Assembly (NCBI GenBank): GCA_036874045.1
Contig: CM072344.1
Span: 13,488,501-13,552,500 of the forward strand
DNA from: Cymodocea nodosa
Taxonomy: Eukaryota > Streptophyta > Magnoliopsida > Alismatales > Cymodoceaceae
Direction of reading: 5' to 3'
DNA: 64,000 nucleotides
Below the pieces are notes generated by a model. The model did not search any database, had not been told where the DNA came from, and saw only the letters and a program-made list of their open reading frames with translations. The stretch's first letter is position 1. Every line of letters begins with the position of its first letter. Positions 54,936 to 64,000 of the stretch are shown one piece after another. A program made the translations under genes and the position numbers.

Positions 54936-55802
54936 GGAATACAGCCACCCCAGTTTTCTCAATTCAACATGCTAGCTCAACTGTTTCTTGGGATGATTTT
55001 AAAAGCCTTATTTTACAAGTACTTGTCGTCTTCAAGTATTTTTTTTCAATGTCGTAAGAATTTGTATGAAGCAAGACAGAACTTAAAAAAAATAAGATCA
55101 GGTTATAATGCAGAACCATTACTGTACCCAGAGAGCAAGGTAAAAGCATTTCAGTAACTCGAAAGCATTACATCATGAATAAGATCAGGTTTACTCAGCA
55201 AAGCAGCACCCATGCCTCCACTTAAAGAGAATGGTTTGGGACAACCCATGCATGTTGATATCAATTACTGCTGCTACATCTTTATGTCTGGGAAAAACCA
55301 TGAACAGTAAAGCAAGATGATGAATTAAATAATTTCTCTCTTAAAGGATATTAATGTATTAAAAAAAAAAAAATCCACCATTTAGACTATACCAGCACCA
55401 AAAATAACTTCCAATAAAGTCTTATCACTCTATGTGAACTTGAAACATATTTTCAGGCCTGTTTTATATTGGCATCATTGATCATTTATGAGGTTTCCAT
55501 CATTCCATGGTTAATATTTTTTGAACCACTAAAATGAGGTTAAACAACAAATGAACTTCTATTGCAGAAATTAACTTTGAATTTCAAGCAAACAAAATCT
55601 TAGTATTTATTCTTGATGGTAATCTTCGAGAAAACAAAAGTTGAACACTGAGCATATGGTACAAAGCTGTAGGCGTCCCCAAGAAACAAGCATTACCAAC
55701 GACTCTCTAATAACACCATGCTTACACTATTTGAGCAGCAGTTAGAGCCCTCACCGCATTGGAGGTGCCAATTTGAAAGACAACCTGCCCCTGCTGCATG
55801 TT
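54936..55802 (-). pseudogene. DUS2: tRNA-dihydrouridine synthase (DUS2-type) fragment, broken
   Basis: Three exon-like pieces on the minus strand in the order expected for DUS2, the flavoenzyme that reduces U20 of cytosolic tRNA. Piece 1, 55802-55726, reads QQGQVVFQIGTSNAVRALTAAQI between an AG acceptor and a GTAAGC donor. Piece 2, 55287-55172, follows an AG acceptor and reads HKDVAA then IDINM; an extra ATGC then shifts the frame before a stretch that in the next frame reads GCPKPFSLSGGMGAALLSK. Piece 3, about 55025-54936, reads TCKIRLLKSSQETVELAC, then TGA, then IEKTGVA. The Arg-Arg pair expected at that point is Cys-stop, which two CpG-to-TpG changes would give. The N-terminal exons (LAPMVR region) and the C-terminal half of the barrel were not found. 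Frameshift, stop and truncation make it a pseudogene unless the sequence is in error. Confidence 0.78.
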
Positions 55803-56560
55803 CTGAAAACAACATTGCTAGTTCCTTTGTCCCAAGATTAGCTCTTCAATATTCACACAAATCATCGAAAACATGAGTTCTCTTTGTTTTCTACGGCAAT
55901 CTCTTTTACAATGCAATAAGATACAAGCAATTTCATATTAAAAAAGCCAGCGTTTTTCAAATCCGAACTGGAACCAACACGGTAGCAGATTTGGTAACAT
56001 CATCCAATAAATTAACAAGATGTGTGTTCTGAACTCTAAAAGCCAGTTGAACTAACCCAAACCACAGGTTTCAAAGCAAAAGTTTAACGAGTTTCCTTTA
56101 AATTTTGGGAGAGTCAAAAAAGCAATACATCTAAATAACAAGAAAACCTACAGATTAGAGCTTCCTAGTTGCAATCTTACTGTAATACACCCAAACAATC
56201 AGTTTTAATTCTCTGAAGCGATTAGCAATGGATGTCCTGCGCGACAAATCTAAGCTCCAAACCAAGTTGACCGACCACTGGTAAGCGAACAATATCCAAA
56301 CAAGAAGAGAAAGAACGAAGACAAAGCACCCAAAACCATACACCAAGCTACCAAAAACAATCGCGAACCAAACAAAACCCCTATAATGATTCCACGAAAC
56401 CCACCGGATCCAATGACAAAGCTCGTGTTTTCGGACCGAAACAACATCAAGTGCAACGACCCAACAACAAAAAAATCCTAAACGAAATCGAAACTTCGCA
56501 TGGTGACGACGACCAACGAAAGTTCACCTTCTGTAGGAGTTAGTGCACACCGGAATTGAC
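55803..56560 (-). other. Upstream flank of the DUS2-like fragment
   Basis: No match to the missing DUS2 N-terminus. Minus frames 56456-56250 and 56346-56155 are hydrophobic and overlap; not recognised. Moderate base composition suggests an old gene leader or intron. Confidence 0.35.
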
Positions 56561-56770
56561 GGAAAGGAAAGAAAAGTTGTAACTTTTTCCGTTTGAATGC
56601 TATTAAGAAAACGGTGGAAAACGGTGGAAAACGGTGGAAAGGAATTTAAGAAATTTCTGTCATCGGCTTCCTCCCGTCCTCGTCGTCAGCTTCCGCAATC
56701 GAACCTCCTGGTGTCCTCGCATTCATCCATCATCGTAGTCACCCCATCAAAGCTCACAGGTTAGCTGACA
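56561..56770 (+). promoter_or_regulatory. GC-richer leader-like segment with a 10-bp triplet repeat
   Basis: 56650-56760 is C-rich (CCTCCCGTCCTCGTCGTCAGC) and ends CTCACAG followed by GTTAGC, a plausible splice donor. This looks like a non-coding first exon on the plus strand. ACGGTGGAAA occurs three times in a row at 56611-56640. Between this and the minus-strand leader to the left, a two-way promoter is possible. Inference only. Confidence 0.35.
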
Positions 56771-56786
56771 TTTTCATTGTGCATTG

Positions 56787-56804
56787 TTTTTTTTTTTTTT
56801 TTTA
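56787..56804. repeat. T18 homopolymer
   Basis: Run of about 18 T just after the leader-like segment; length may be imprecise. Confidence 0.85.
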
Positions 56805-57193
56805 CTGAATACTGTTTTTCAAGTTTCAATTAGTTCTTGTTAGCATGTTGTTGACGACCTGGGCGAAGATTTAAATACTATTGTTGGTAAATTGACGTGT
56901 ATTATTCAATGTATGTCATTAATCTTTCTTGGTTTCTTGTTCTCCAATGTATTTTTATAGCATTCCCACGAATGGCTTGCTTATTCGAGAAACAAGAAGA
57001 ATACTGTTCTTGGTTTGATAACAGTGGGATTTATGTTAATCTGAATCAGAATGACAATTACAAGTATTGATTAATTAAGCTATTGCAGTTGCTAATTTCT
57101 CAAAATTGTCATCTTTACCACCTTTGTTTGTCCTTTCCCATAATCCCACACCCCTCGTTGCTAGCTTTTTGTGCCGTGCATGGTAGGGCTACG

Positions 57194-57472
57194 ATGGCTG
57201 CTTGGAAGGCTGGGAAGAGGCCAATTTGTTTCAGCCGTTCATGTGATATAACCAAAACTGAAACCATGGAACACGTAATGAATATCTTCTTCACCTGCAC
57301 ACCAAAATGGGGGTGTTTGGCATGCCTGATTCCCATAAGAATTCTTGCAATTCTTGGAACATGTTTGTCCACCAACTTCTTCAAGAGGAAACTGAATTTT
57401 TTTTGTTATGAGGGAGATGGCAGGTCAGATGAATATTTTGGCTTTGAGGAAAAGAATGTGTGTCCATGGTAG
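57194..57472 (+). CDS. Hypothetical 92-aa ORF
   Basis: ATG in good context (ACGATGGCT), 92 codons to TAG, beginning MAAWKAGKRPICFSRSC. An acceptor-like TATTGCAG at 57081-57088 could join the leader-like segment at 56650-56760 to this frame. Cys-rich with a hydrophobic middle (CLACLIPIRILAILGTCL). I recognise no family; it may be a decayed fragment or a non-coding transcript. Low confidence that it is translated. Confidence 0.22.
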   Translation: MAAWKAGKRPICFSRSCDITKTETMEHVMNIFFTCTPKWGCLACLIPIRILAILGTCLSTNFFKRKLNFFCYEGDGRSDEYFGFEEKNVCPW

Positions 57473-58429
57473 TGGTCCAGGCAAGTGGTAGAAGATCCTT
57501 GGGAAGCGAATTGCAATCCACTACAAGTGGATGGTACCTAACAGCCTGGATCACATGATATCAGTTCATAATTGTTGAAGTAGAACCAAGGAAATGCAAT
57601 TTGATTGAATTCACCTTGAATCCAGATTCAATTAGTCAAACTATTCAAATGATCAAGCAAGATTCAAACAATCGTACTAATTATAATTATCACTACTCTG
57701 GTCGATCAAACTATATGTTGCAATTAATTATTTCATGTGTGTATATAGTTATATATACACGTATGCACCTCTGAATTACATATTATACAACGTAACCGAC
57801 AAGGAGGAGAATCTCATATTGGCTTATTTTTTGTCCTGATTTGATCCTGTTCCAATTAACATTTTTCAGTTTCTTTAAATTCTGTAATTGTGTGTTATTA
57901 GATTTAATTTTCAGCAAACTATCCTATAAACCAGTGTTTCATATTGCTGTAATTGGATAAACCCTACGGTGTCATATATTTTAATAATTAAAGAATGCAT
58001 ATCAACAACAATGATCAATCACAATTGCATAATAAGTAGACATGAACAATGATTATCTTGGCATCCTCAAGACAACCATAAATAAAACTCAAAACTGGTT
58101 TTCTATCTTCATCAATGATTTGAGATGTGGTGCATGTACTTTATGTGCCCAGTGAATCCTGCTGGCCTATTTGCATGTATGTCAGATTCTTGGCTTCTTC
58201 CGTATTTTGTTTACCGCCAACATAAGTCTCGTGTTCTTCTCTTTTATATGCTTGTACCTTCTCAACTAGGTTGGTTTTTTTCTACTTTTACAATTTACTT
58301 ATATGATTTTGACAAAAAGGTGAATATAATGATTTTAGCAAATGCATATGAATGTTTTTATTGTTGTATTTCATATGTTTTATTTTATTTGTTAAAATTA
58401 TACTTGTGTAAAATATAGGTACTCTTAAT
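57473..58429. other. AT-rich spacer, no gene seen
   Basis: No domain recognised. The left end of the Harbinger element should lie in this stretch but was not located. The Phe/Tyr-rich frame 58125-58418 has no family resemblance. Confidence 0.4.
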
Positions 58430-59466
58430 AGAAGGACAAGTAGAGGTAGAAATTACATTAGTTTAAATGTTAAATTAGATGCATGTTTCTTAGATATTTT
58501 GGCAAAAGTATTAAATGAATGAAACAAAAAAACTCATGATGGGAAAGTAAAAGGTAATATTAAGGATGAAGTAATTAAGAAATATAATACTAAAAGAAAT
58601 ACAAGTATCACAAAAAAGAATGTAGAAAGTCGCTTAAAAACTTGACAATAAATGTATCAAAATTACTTAAAAATTGACAATCAAAGTGGATGGAGTTAGA
58701 ATTTCATCTAAGGCTACACTGATATTAATGATGAGATATGGAAGAAGTTTGTTAAGGTTAGCTTGGTTATGACTTATGACTTGAAAGATATTATAATTTT
58801 TATCTTTTTACATTTTGACTATATTATTCTTTTTATAGACACATCTAAAGTGTGAAAGCTACAAAGCAATTGCAACAAATATTTGAATGCAATATGGCTA
58901 TTGAAAATATGGTTAGATAGAATGATGATGTAGAGGTCGTACCAAACACATAAGATATGGATATGAACACTACAGACAATACTCAGGAAATAATGAATAT
59001 TGAATCTAATTTATCACCTTCATCAGGAAGAAGTTCAAGGATGCCAATTGAGAAGAGGAAGAAACGATCAAGACCTTATGTAATGTCTCATCAAGTCATA
59101 GTAGAATCGTTTAAAGATACATCAAAAGCCATTATACATATGTGTGAAACAAATAAGCAAACTCAAGCTACATGAAATGAACAATTTAAAGATTTGGTTG
59201 ATGCACAAAATAGATTGGTTGAAGTATAGGAAAGATTGGTTGAAGTACAAGAAAGATTGGTTGAAGTATAAAGTAGGTTGATCAATATTAAAGAAAAGGT
59301 TGAGACCTATTTAGATAATGTTATTACAGTGTTACTTCAGATTGAATGTCTTTCTATAGTTGAATAATATGAAGCTATGAAGCTATTCCAAAAGTCAAAA
59401 TTCTATAAATTGTTTTTAATTATACCAGTAGAAATGCGTTATGGATGGTTGAGGTTTAAGAAGTAA
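58430..59466 (+). pseudogene. PIF/Harbinger ORF1 (Myb/SANT-like DNA-binding protein), broken
   Basis: The first half (about 58460-58910) shows the Myb/SANT-like trihelix pattern: LDACFLDILAKVLNE, then KNVESRLKT, YLKIDNQSG and INDEIWKKFVK, with TGA codons where the family has Trp. A probable intron of about 85 bp (GTTAGC to TTTATAG, about 58758-58842) interrupts it. The second half, 58957-59175 and on, has a basic PIEKRKKRSRPYV stretch, then a Leu-rich coiled coil with repeated RLVEVQE units (about 59190-59290), ending RYGWLRFKK and TAA. ORF1 proteins bind the element ends and assist the transposase. It lies upstream of the transposase in the same orientation, the usual Harbinger order. Inactive. 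Confidence 0.78.
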
Positions 59467-59629
59467 ATATGTGGTTACAATGGATGAAATTTTTGTGTGT
59501 GAATTCACTTTTAGTCCAATCTTTAACTTGTTGTGCTTATGAAGTGTATTTATGAATGCAATCTTTTATGGCTAAAATCTCTTGTGGATGAAATCTTTTT
59601 TATGAAAAGTCATATAGTTTGAAATGTAA

Positions 59630-59935
59630 AATGGATATTATATATTGAAATGTGAAATGACTTATCGTTATGAAATGTGGAATGTCTTTTGCATTTTGAA
59701 ATGTGGAATGCTTTTCATATTTTGAAATGTGGAATGATTTTATATTTTGAAATGTGAAATGCTTTTTATATTTTGAAATGTGGAATGATTTTATATTTTG
59801 AAATGTGAAATGCTTTTTATATTTTGAAATGTGGAATGTCTTTTGATTTTTGAAATGTGGAATGCATTTTATTTTCTTAGAAATGTCAAATGACTTTTAT
59901 ATATTGAAACATGGAATGATAAATTCTTAATGTTC
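59630..59935 (+). repeat. Minisatellite of TTTTGAAATGTGGAATG units
   Basis: About twelve imperfect units of 20-26 bp (core GAAATGTGGAATG or GAAATGTGAAATG followed by a T-rich spacer) lie between Harbinger ORF1 and ORF2. Two neighbouring units repeat as a 43-bp higher-order pair between about 59720 and 59825. Confidence 0.85.
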
Positions 59936-59955
59936 TTGTTATCTTGTAGGTGAGG

Positions 59956-61388
59956 ATGATTACTAGTGACATGTTTACTGTTATGGTTGATAATGCAATT
60001 TCATCCCTAGAAGATGAAGAAGAAGTGGTCAAAAAAAGGTGAAAGCTTCTATTTGCAACATGGATAATTTTAGCAAAAATAGCAAGTATGTCACCATTAC
60101 TTTACAATAATACAAGTCATATATATAGTAAAGAATGTGTAGATTACATCAAGAGATTATTAGATCTTTCTCAACTACATCAAGTTTACAATTGTCGAAA
60201 GATTTATAGAATAAGTCAAAATGTATTTAAAAGTTTTTGTACTTTCATGAGAAATGAAGAAGTTATTGTTGATACCAATAACATTAGTGTAGAGGAGAAA
60301 TTTGCCATGTTACTTATCACATAGTAGGGTAAAATCAAAGGTACAAAGTAATAGTTGAGCGATTTAGTCATTCAAGTTGGAGTGTTAGTAAATACTTTAA
60401 TGAAGTATTAAATGCTATATTACATCTAAATCATGTTCTTATAGCAAGATCTTCATCCTCAACACCAAGTCGAATTGCAAATGATGCAAATGTCTATCCT
60501 TATTTTAAGGTACGTATTCATTTTTGTAATGTTCTTCCTTTTTTATGTTATTTAAAATAAGATTAAATGATGTTTAATGTATATAGAATTGCATTAGAGT
60601 TGTTAATGGTACTCATATTAAAGCAATTATTTTTGGACAAGAAACAACTAGATTTAGAAATAAGAAAGCTGAATTACCTTAAAATGTGATCGCAACATGT
60701 AATTTTGATATAAAATTTACATATATTTAAGCTAGTTGGGAAGGATCAATAGTTGATGCTCATATCCTCTAAGATACAATTAGTAGACCTAACGATTTTC
60801 GAGGTAATTAATAGACCTAATGATTTTCGAGTTCCACTAGGTAAATGTGTTTAGTATATTTTGAAGTTATAAGTACATTATCATACTAATTTCTATTTTT
60901 ATACAGGTAAGTTTTACTTAGTAAATGCTGAATATCCTAATTAGCTAAAGTATATTTACCCATTTCAATGTGTATGCTACCACTTATCTGATTATGTTAA
61001 TGATAGACTTCCTAGTAATGCTATAGAAAACTTTAACTACAGTCATTCACAACTAAGAACAGTCATTGAGTGCACATTTGGAGTTGTGAAATATTATTTT
61101 TTAATCTTACGAGATTAGATGCTATATCCATATGAAACATAAGTGAAGATTATAATTGCATGTTTTTGACTTCATAATTTCATTCAAAATGCTGATAAAG
61201 ATGATTTACTTGAAGATTTGCAAGATGAGTTAGAAGAATTAAATATTACTAATGATATACAACTAATAGGAGAAGTACATATGGATAGACATTCACAAGT
61301 TAGAATAAGTCAAGAACAACAAAAAAAAGTAGCTAATAAAATACGTAAGGATATGATGATAGCAATGTGCAAAGGAATGACTATTTAA
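59956..61388 (+). pseudogene. PIF/Harbinger transposase (HARBI1-like), catalytic Asp residues lost
   Basis: Starts at ATG 59956 just after an acceptor-like TTGTAG. The N-terminal helical region is open at 60088-60324 (CRKIYRISQNVFKSFC, SVEEKFAMLL). An intron is likely at about 60510-60587 (GTACGT to ATATAG) and another at about 60842-60906. The DDE domain follows: NGTHIKAI at about 60610, TCNFDIKFTYI, SWEGSIVDA, SRPNDFRVP, KFYLVNAEYPN at about 60910, then HSQLRTVIECTFGVVK and CLHNFI-type end motifs. The two catalytic Asp positions (DGTH and VDAGY in active relatives) read Asn (AAT), while the Glu of VIE is kept. Several stops replace Trp or Gln. A 28-bp tandem duplication at 60781-60831 disrupts the RPNDFR region. 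Not functional. Confidence 0.87.
60781..60831 (+). repeat. 28-bp tandem duplication inside the transposase
   Basis: TAGTAGACCTAACGATTTTC at 60781 recurs as TAATAGACCTAATGATTTTC at 60809, both followed by GAG; period 28 bases, so it also shifts the frame. Confidence 0.88.
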
Positions 61389-62599
61389 ATTCATTTATGT
61401 TGTACCTTTGGGTTATTCTAAACATTGATGTTGTAATAATTAGAATGTTTTATATCTTTGGACTATTCTTTATGTTCATGTTGTAATACTTTGAATGTTT
61501 TGTATCTTTGAACTATTCTTTTCATTTATGTTGTAATAATTTAAATAAGTATATCTTTTAAATTTATAAATATTATTTTTTTTAAATATCAAATTACAAA
61601 TTGATGTATCAATTACACAATTTTAAATAGTGTTTTACAATTTATTTCATTACTTTTTCAATTTTTGAACATTCTGACATGTACTAAATCCTTTATGAGA
61701 ATTCTAACTTTTTGAACTTTTTAGTAGGTGTACTGAATCCTTATGGAAACTTTGACATTTCATTTACTTTCCATTTAAACTTTCTTGTATGTACTAATAG
61801 GCCCTACATGTCGATGTTAAGAGTAGTGGATTTCTCAACATCACATGATATAAAAATGATATATCAATATCTAATTATATAACATGTTAATTTATTGATT
61901 AATTATATTTAAATTTATTAATTAAAAATTTTATCACAAAACTTATAAATAATTATATTATATTATTATTATAAATTAATTCTATTTAATTCTATCATAT
62001 GCACAAACATCTGAGTTTCAATTTCTATGAAATTTCTCAACTTACATAAATGCTTAAATTTTGAATTCTATTTTTGTCAAATTTCACAAAATTCAAATTC
62101 CATCAAATTCAATTTCAAATGTATAAATGGATCCTAAAGACCAGAATACTGAATAAATATATATCAATTATGTGGGAAAAATATTATTATGTTCCTCCCA
62201 TATATATATATATAAATGCAAGAAGATGACCTCCAACCAAGAAAAAGATGTATCATGCCTCCGATCATCAATACAATTAAATATTGACACCTCTTCACAC
62301 CGTTAGTTGGTAGCTGAGTACTTAGTTGTTGGTAGTTTAATTATAGTCACATAATTAGTAGTTCTAAATCCCCTATGAGAGATGGTAGTGTATCTAAAGG
62401 GGACATGTTCATTCCTAACATCAAGTACCTTAGCTTATTCTCCTTGAGATTTTACCATCTTCTTAGTGGATTTCAGGATCTCCTTTGTGGATTCAGAGTT
62501 AGTCGCTTCCTCTCTGCATCATGATCGATTAAAATTACGCACAAAAAGAAGATTAATCATGACATTTTTAGGTCTCAATATAGAGAAGTAGCATGTGCT
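61389..62599. other. Right end of the Harbinger element and AT-rich spacer
   Basis: TATGTACTAATAGGCCC near 61790-61804, read outward as GGGCCTATTAGTACATA, is a plausible Harbinger terminal repeat; the left partner was not found. 61940-62135 has a MITE-like right end (TGTATAAATGGATCCTAAAG). The rest shows nothing assignable. Confidence 0.35.
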
Positions 62600-63520
62600 C
62601 TTTAATTTTCTTTTGCACGAACCAAATTCTTCCTTCTTTTAAGGTGGAGTCTGTGAGAACATGTATCTTTATGACATGATACACAAGCATAAGTTCCTTT
62701 GGTACTTCAACTTGATAATAATATTATATAACTAAGAAAATCACGTACAATCCAAAAAAGTGTTGCACACATTTGAAAGGTCTCTTATCTTAATTGATCG
62801 TATGTTAGTACATCTTCAACTTATAATATTTTCAAGTTATCAATTAATAGTTGCATATAAGCATTAATCACATTCCCAAGTGAACTTGACCTAGGTATGA
62901 TTAAAGACAGCAACATGTTTGGTTGTTTTATACACATCCAAAGAGGTAGATTGTATAGAATCAAAATTACTAGCTAAACACTACATGTCGTGCTTATTAT
63001 TTCAAATGAGTTAAATTCATCACTTGCCAATCCAAGTCAAATGTTTTGAGGTTCCATATTGAATGATTCATAGATGGTATCAAATGTTTGCCAAGTTATA
63101 GAATCTATCAGATGCCTTAAGACATCATCCTTACAATGATCTTTATGATGTTATCTCATCGAACTAGTTGTCTCCAATGACATGAATAATCTTTAAAGTC
63201 AAGGTATAATAATATGAAAGTAATGAAGAACTTTTACAAGACTTTCTATTGATTTTTTATTCTAATTCTCACCATCTCTCTTATTGCCATGTTTGGCTTT
63301 CCACCTTGATTTTCCACACTTTTGGACATAACTTCAAGTTGACATTTTCTTTCCAAAATAAAACATGTTCATCTGGATATGCATCAATTTTCTAATAGTG
63401 AATGCCTAGGTTCTTAATCATCTTCTTCAACTTATATACGTTGTTAGGAAAATGTGCCATTGGAAATGTATCCTTTAATAATGAAAGTAACGTATTAAAT
63501 ATCTTATTGCTCCATTAACC
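62600..63520 (-). pseudogene. CACTA (En/Spm, TNP2-type) transposase remnant
   Basis: On the minus strand, from 63520 down, the order of TNP2 motifs is visible in broken frames: LLKDTFPMAHFP and KKMIKNLGIHY, then DAYPDEHVLFWKE with CPK (zinc-binding part), then after degraded DNA LGLASDEFNSF, the region YNLPLWMCIKQPNMLLSLI, DNLKIL, TYD, WIVRDFLSY and CVSCHKDTCSHRL. Several TAA and TAG stops and frameshifts. CACTA transposases cut and paste elements with CACTA ends. The terminal repeats are not in view and the element may extend past the window. Confidence 0.83.
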
Positions 63521-64000
63521 TAAATATTTTATATAAAACAAATGAACTATGAATATCAACTTCGTAAACTTTTTATATTTTGTCACAATTCATTGACACA
63601 TTAAGGACGTGAACATTTTATCTTCTCATCCAAAATTTCATAGATTCTAGCATATTCAATGAACTCCTTTGTCCCTCTAATATATTTAGGAGTGTCTTCA
63701 TATAAAAAAAAATAAAACAAGTAAACAATCTCTTTAGAGAAATAACTTTATGTTGTATTTATCTAAATTATTTCATACCTTGACATTTGATCCTAACCTC
63801 TATCCACTCTTTTTGAAAAGAATACTTTCTTACTTAAGTCTAAATTACAAAATGGAGAAAAACATAATTAGTTTGACATAAGCATAGTTATTTCATGTGT
63901 AATATATGTAACTATATAAGCATATATACTTGAAGTAAGTTTCACATGCATACACACACACATAAACTTATTTTATTAACTCTAGTAATTTATCATCATA
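63521..64000. other. AT-rich tail of the window, no gene seen
   Basis: May be an intron or the 5' part of the CACTA element on the minus strand. A short CA run lies near 63950-63962. Nothing else seen. Confidence 0.4.

Noticed and set aside
59630-59935. CRISPR-like array
   Set aside because: Spacers are not unique, units are diverged and the sequence is a plant transposon; it is a minisatellite.

Overview
The window looks like nuclear DNA of a flowering plant. Evidence: two intron-containing plant-type genes (a class-III patatin-like protein and a 12-exon RuvB-like 1 gene, all introns GT-AG), Ty1/copia elements whose primer-binding site matches initiator-Met tRNA, an Athila/Tat-like Ty3/gypsy integrase, and PIF/Harbinger and CACTA transposase remnants. 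Some residues near the RuvB-like C-terminus look monocot-like, but I would not name a taxon. The DNA is very AT-rich except over the real exons, and most of it is transposon sequence decayed by C-to-T change.

Layout. 1-9 kb: a minus-strand retroelement remnant with an extra ('third') ORF, split by a perfect solo LTR (A, 3520-5375), then LTR-like sequence and a minus-strand gypsy integrase pseudogene. 9-13.5 kb: a gene island with the patatin-like gene (minus strand, 2 exons). 13.5-16.5 kb: AT-rich, nothing assignable. 16.5-27.2 kb: a copia element interrupted in pol by a second copia element, which has a 1756-bp right LTR, a gag-to-RNase H deletion and a third ORF upstream of the right LTR. 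27.2-33.5 kb: a miniature-LTR candidate, a TIR element (MITE), degenerate tandem repeats and unassigned AT-rich DNA. 33.5-46.8 kb: one copia insertion with matching outer 5-bp target duplications (TTATT), its coding interior lost, holding six nested solo LTRs, most with recognisable target duplications of their own. 47.4-54.1 kb: RUVBL1 (plus strand, 455 aa). 54.9-55.8 kb: a broken minus-strand DUS2-type dihydrouridine synthase fragment, followed by a GC-richer possible promoter. 58.4-61.8 kb: a PIF/Harbinger element with dead ORF1 and ORF2. 62.6-63.5 kb: a minus-strand CACTA (TNP2-type) transposase remnant.

Functionally, only the patatin-like gene (lipid acyl hydrolase family) and RUVBL1 (AAA+ ATPase of chromatin-remodelling and R2TP complexes) look intact; nothing suggests they act together. 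The most unusual signals are in the LTRs: a short inverted motif built on AACTCAACG/CGTTGAGTT, often with CACGTG boxes, recurs in several different LTR families, and copia and non-copia LTRs share a module. This looks like exchange or convergent spread of a regulatory cassette.
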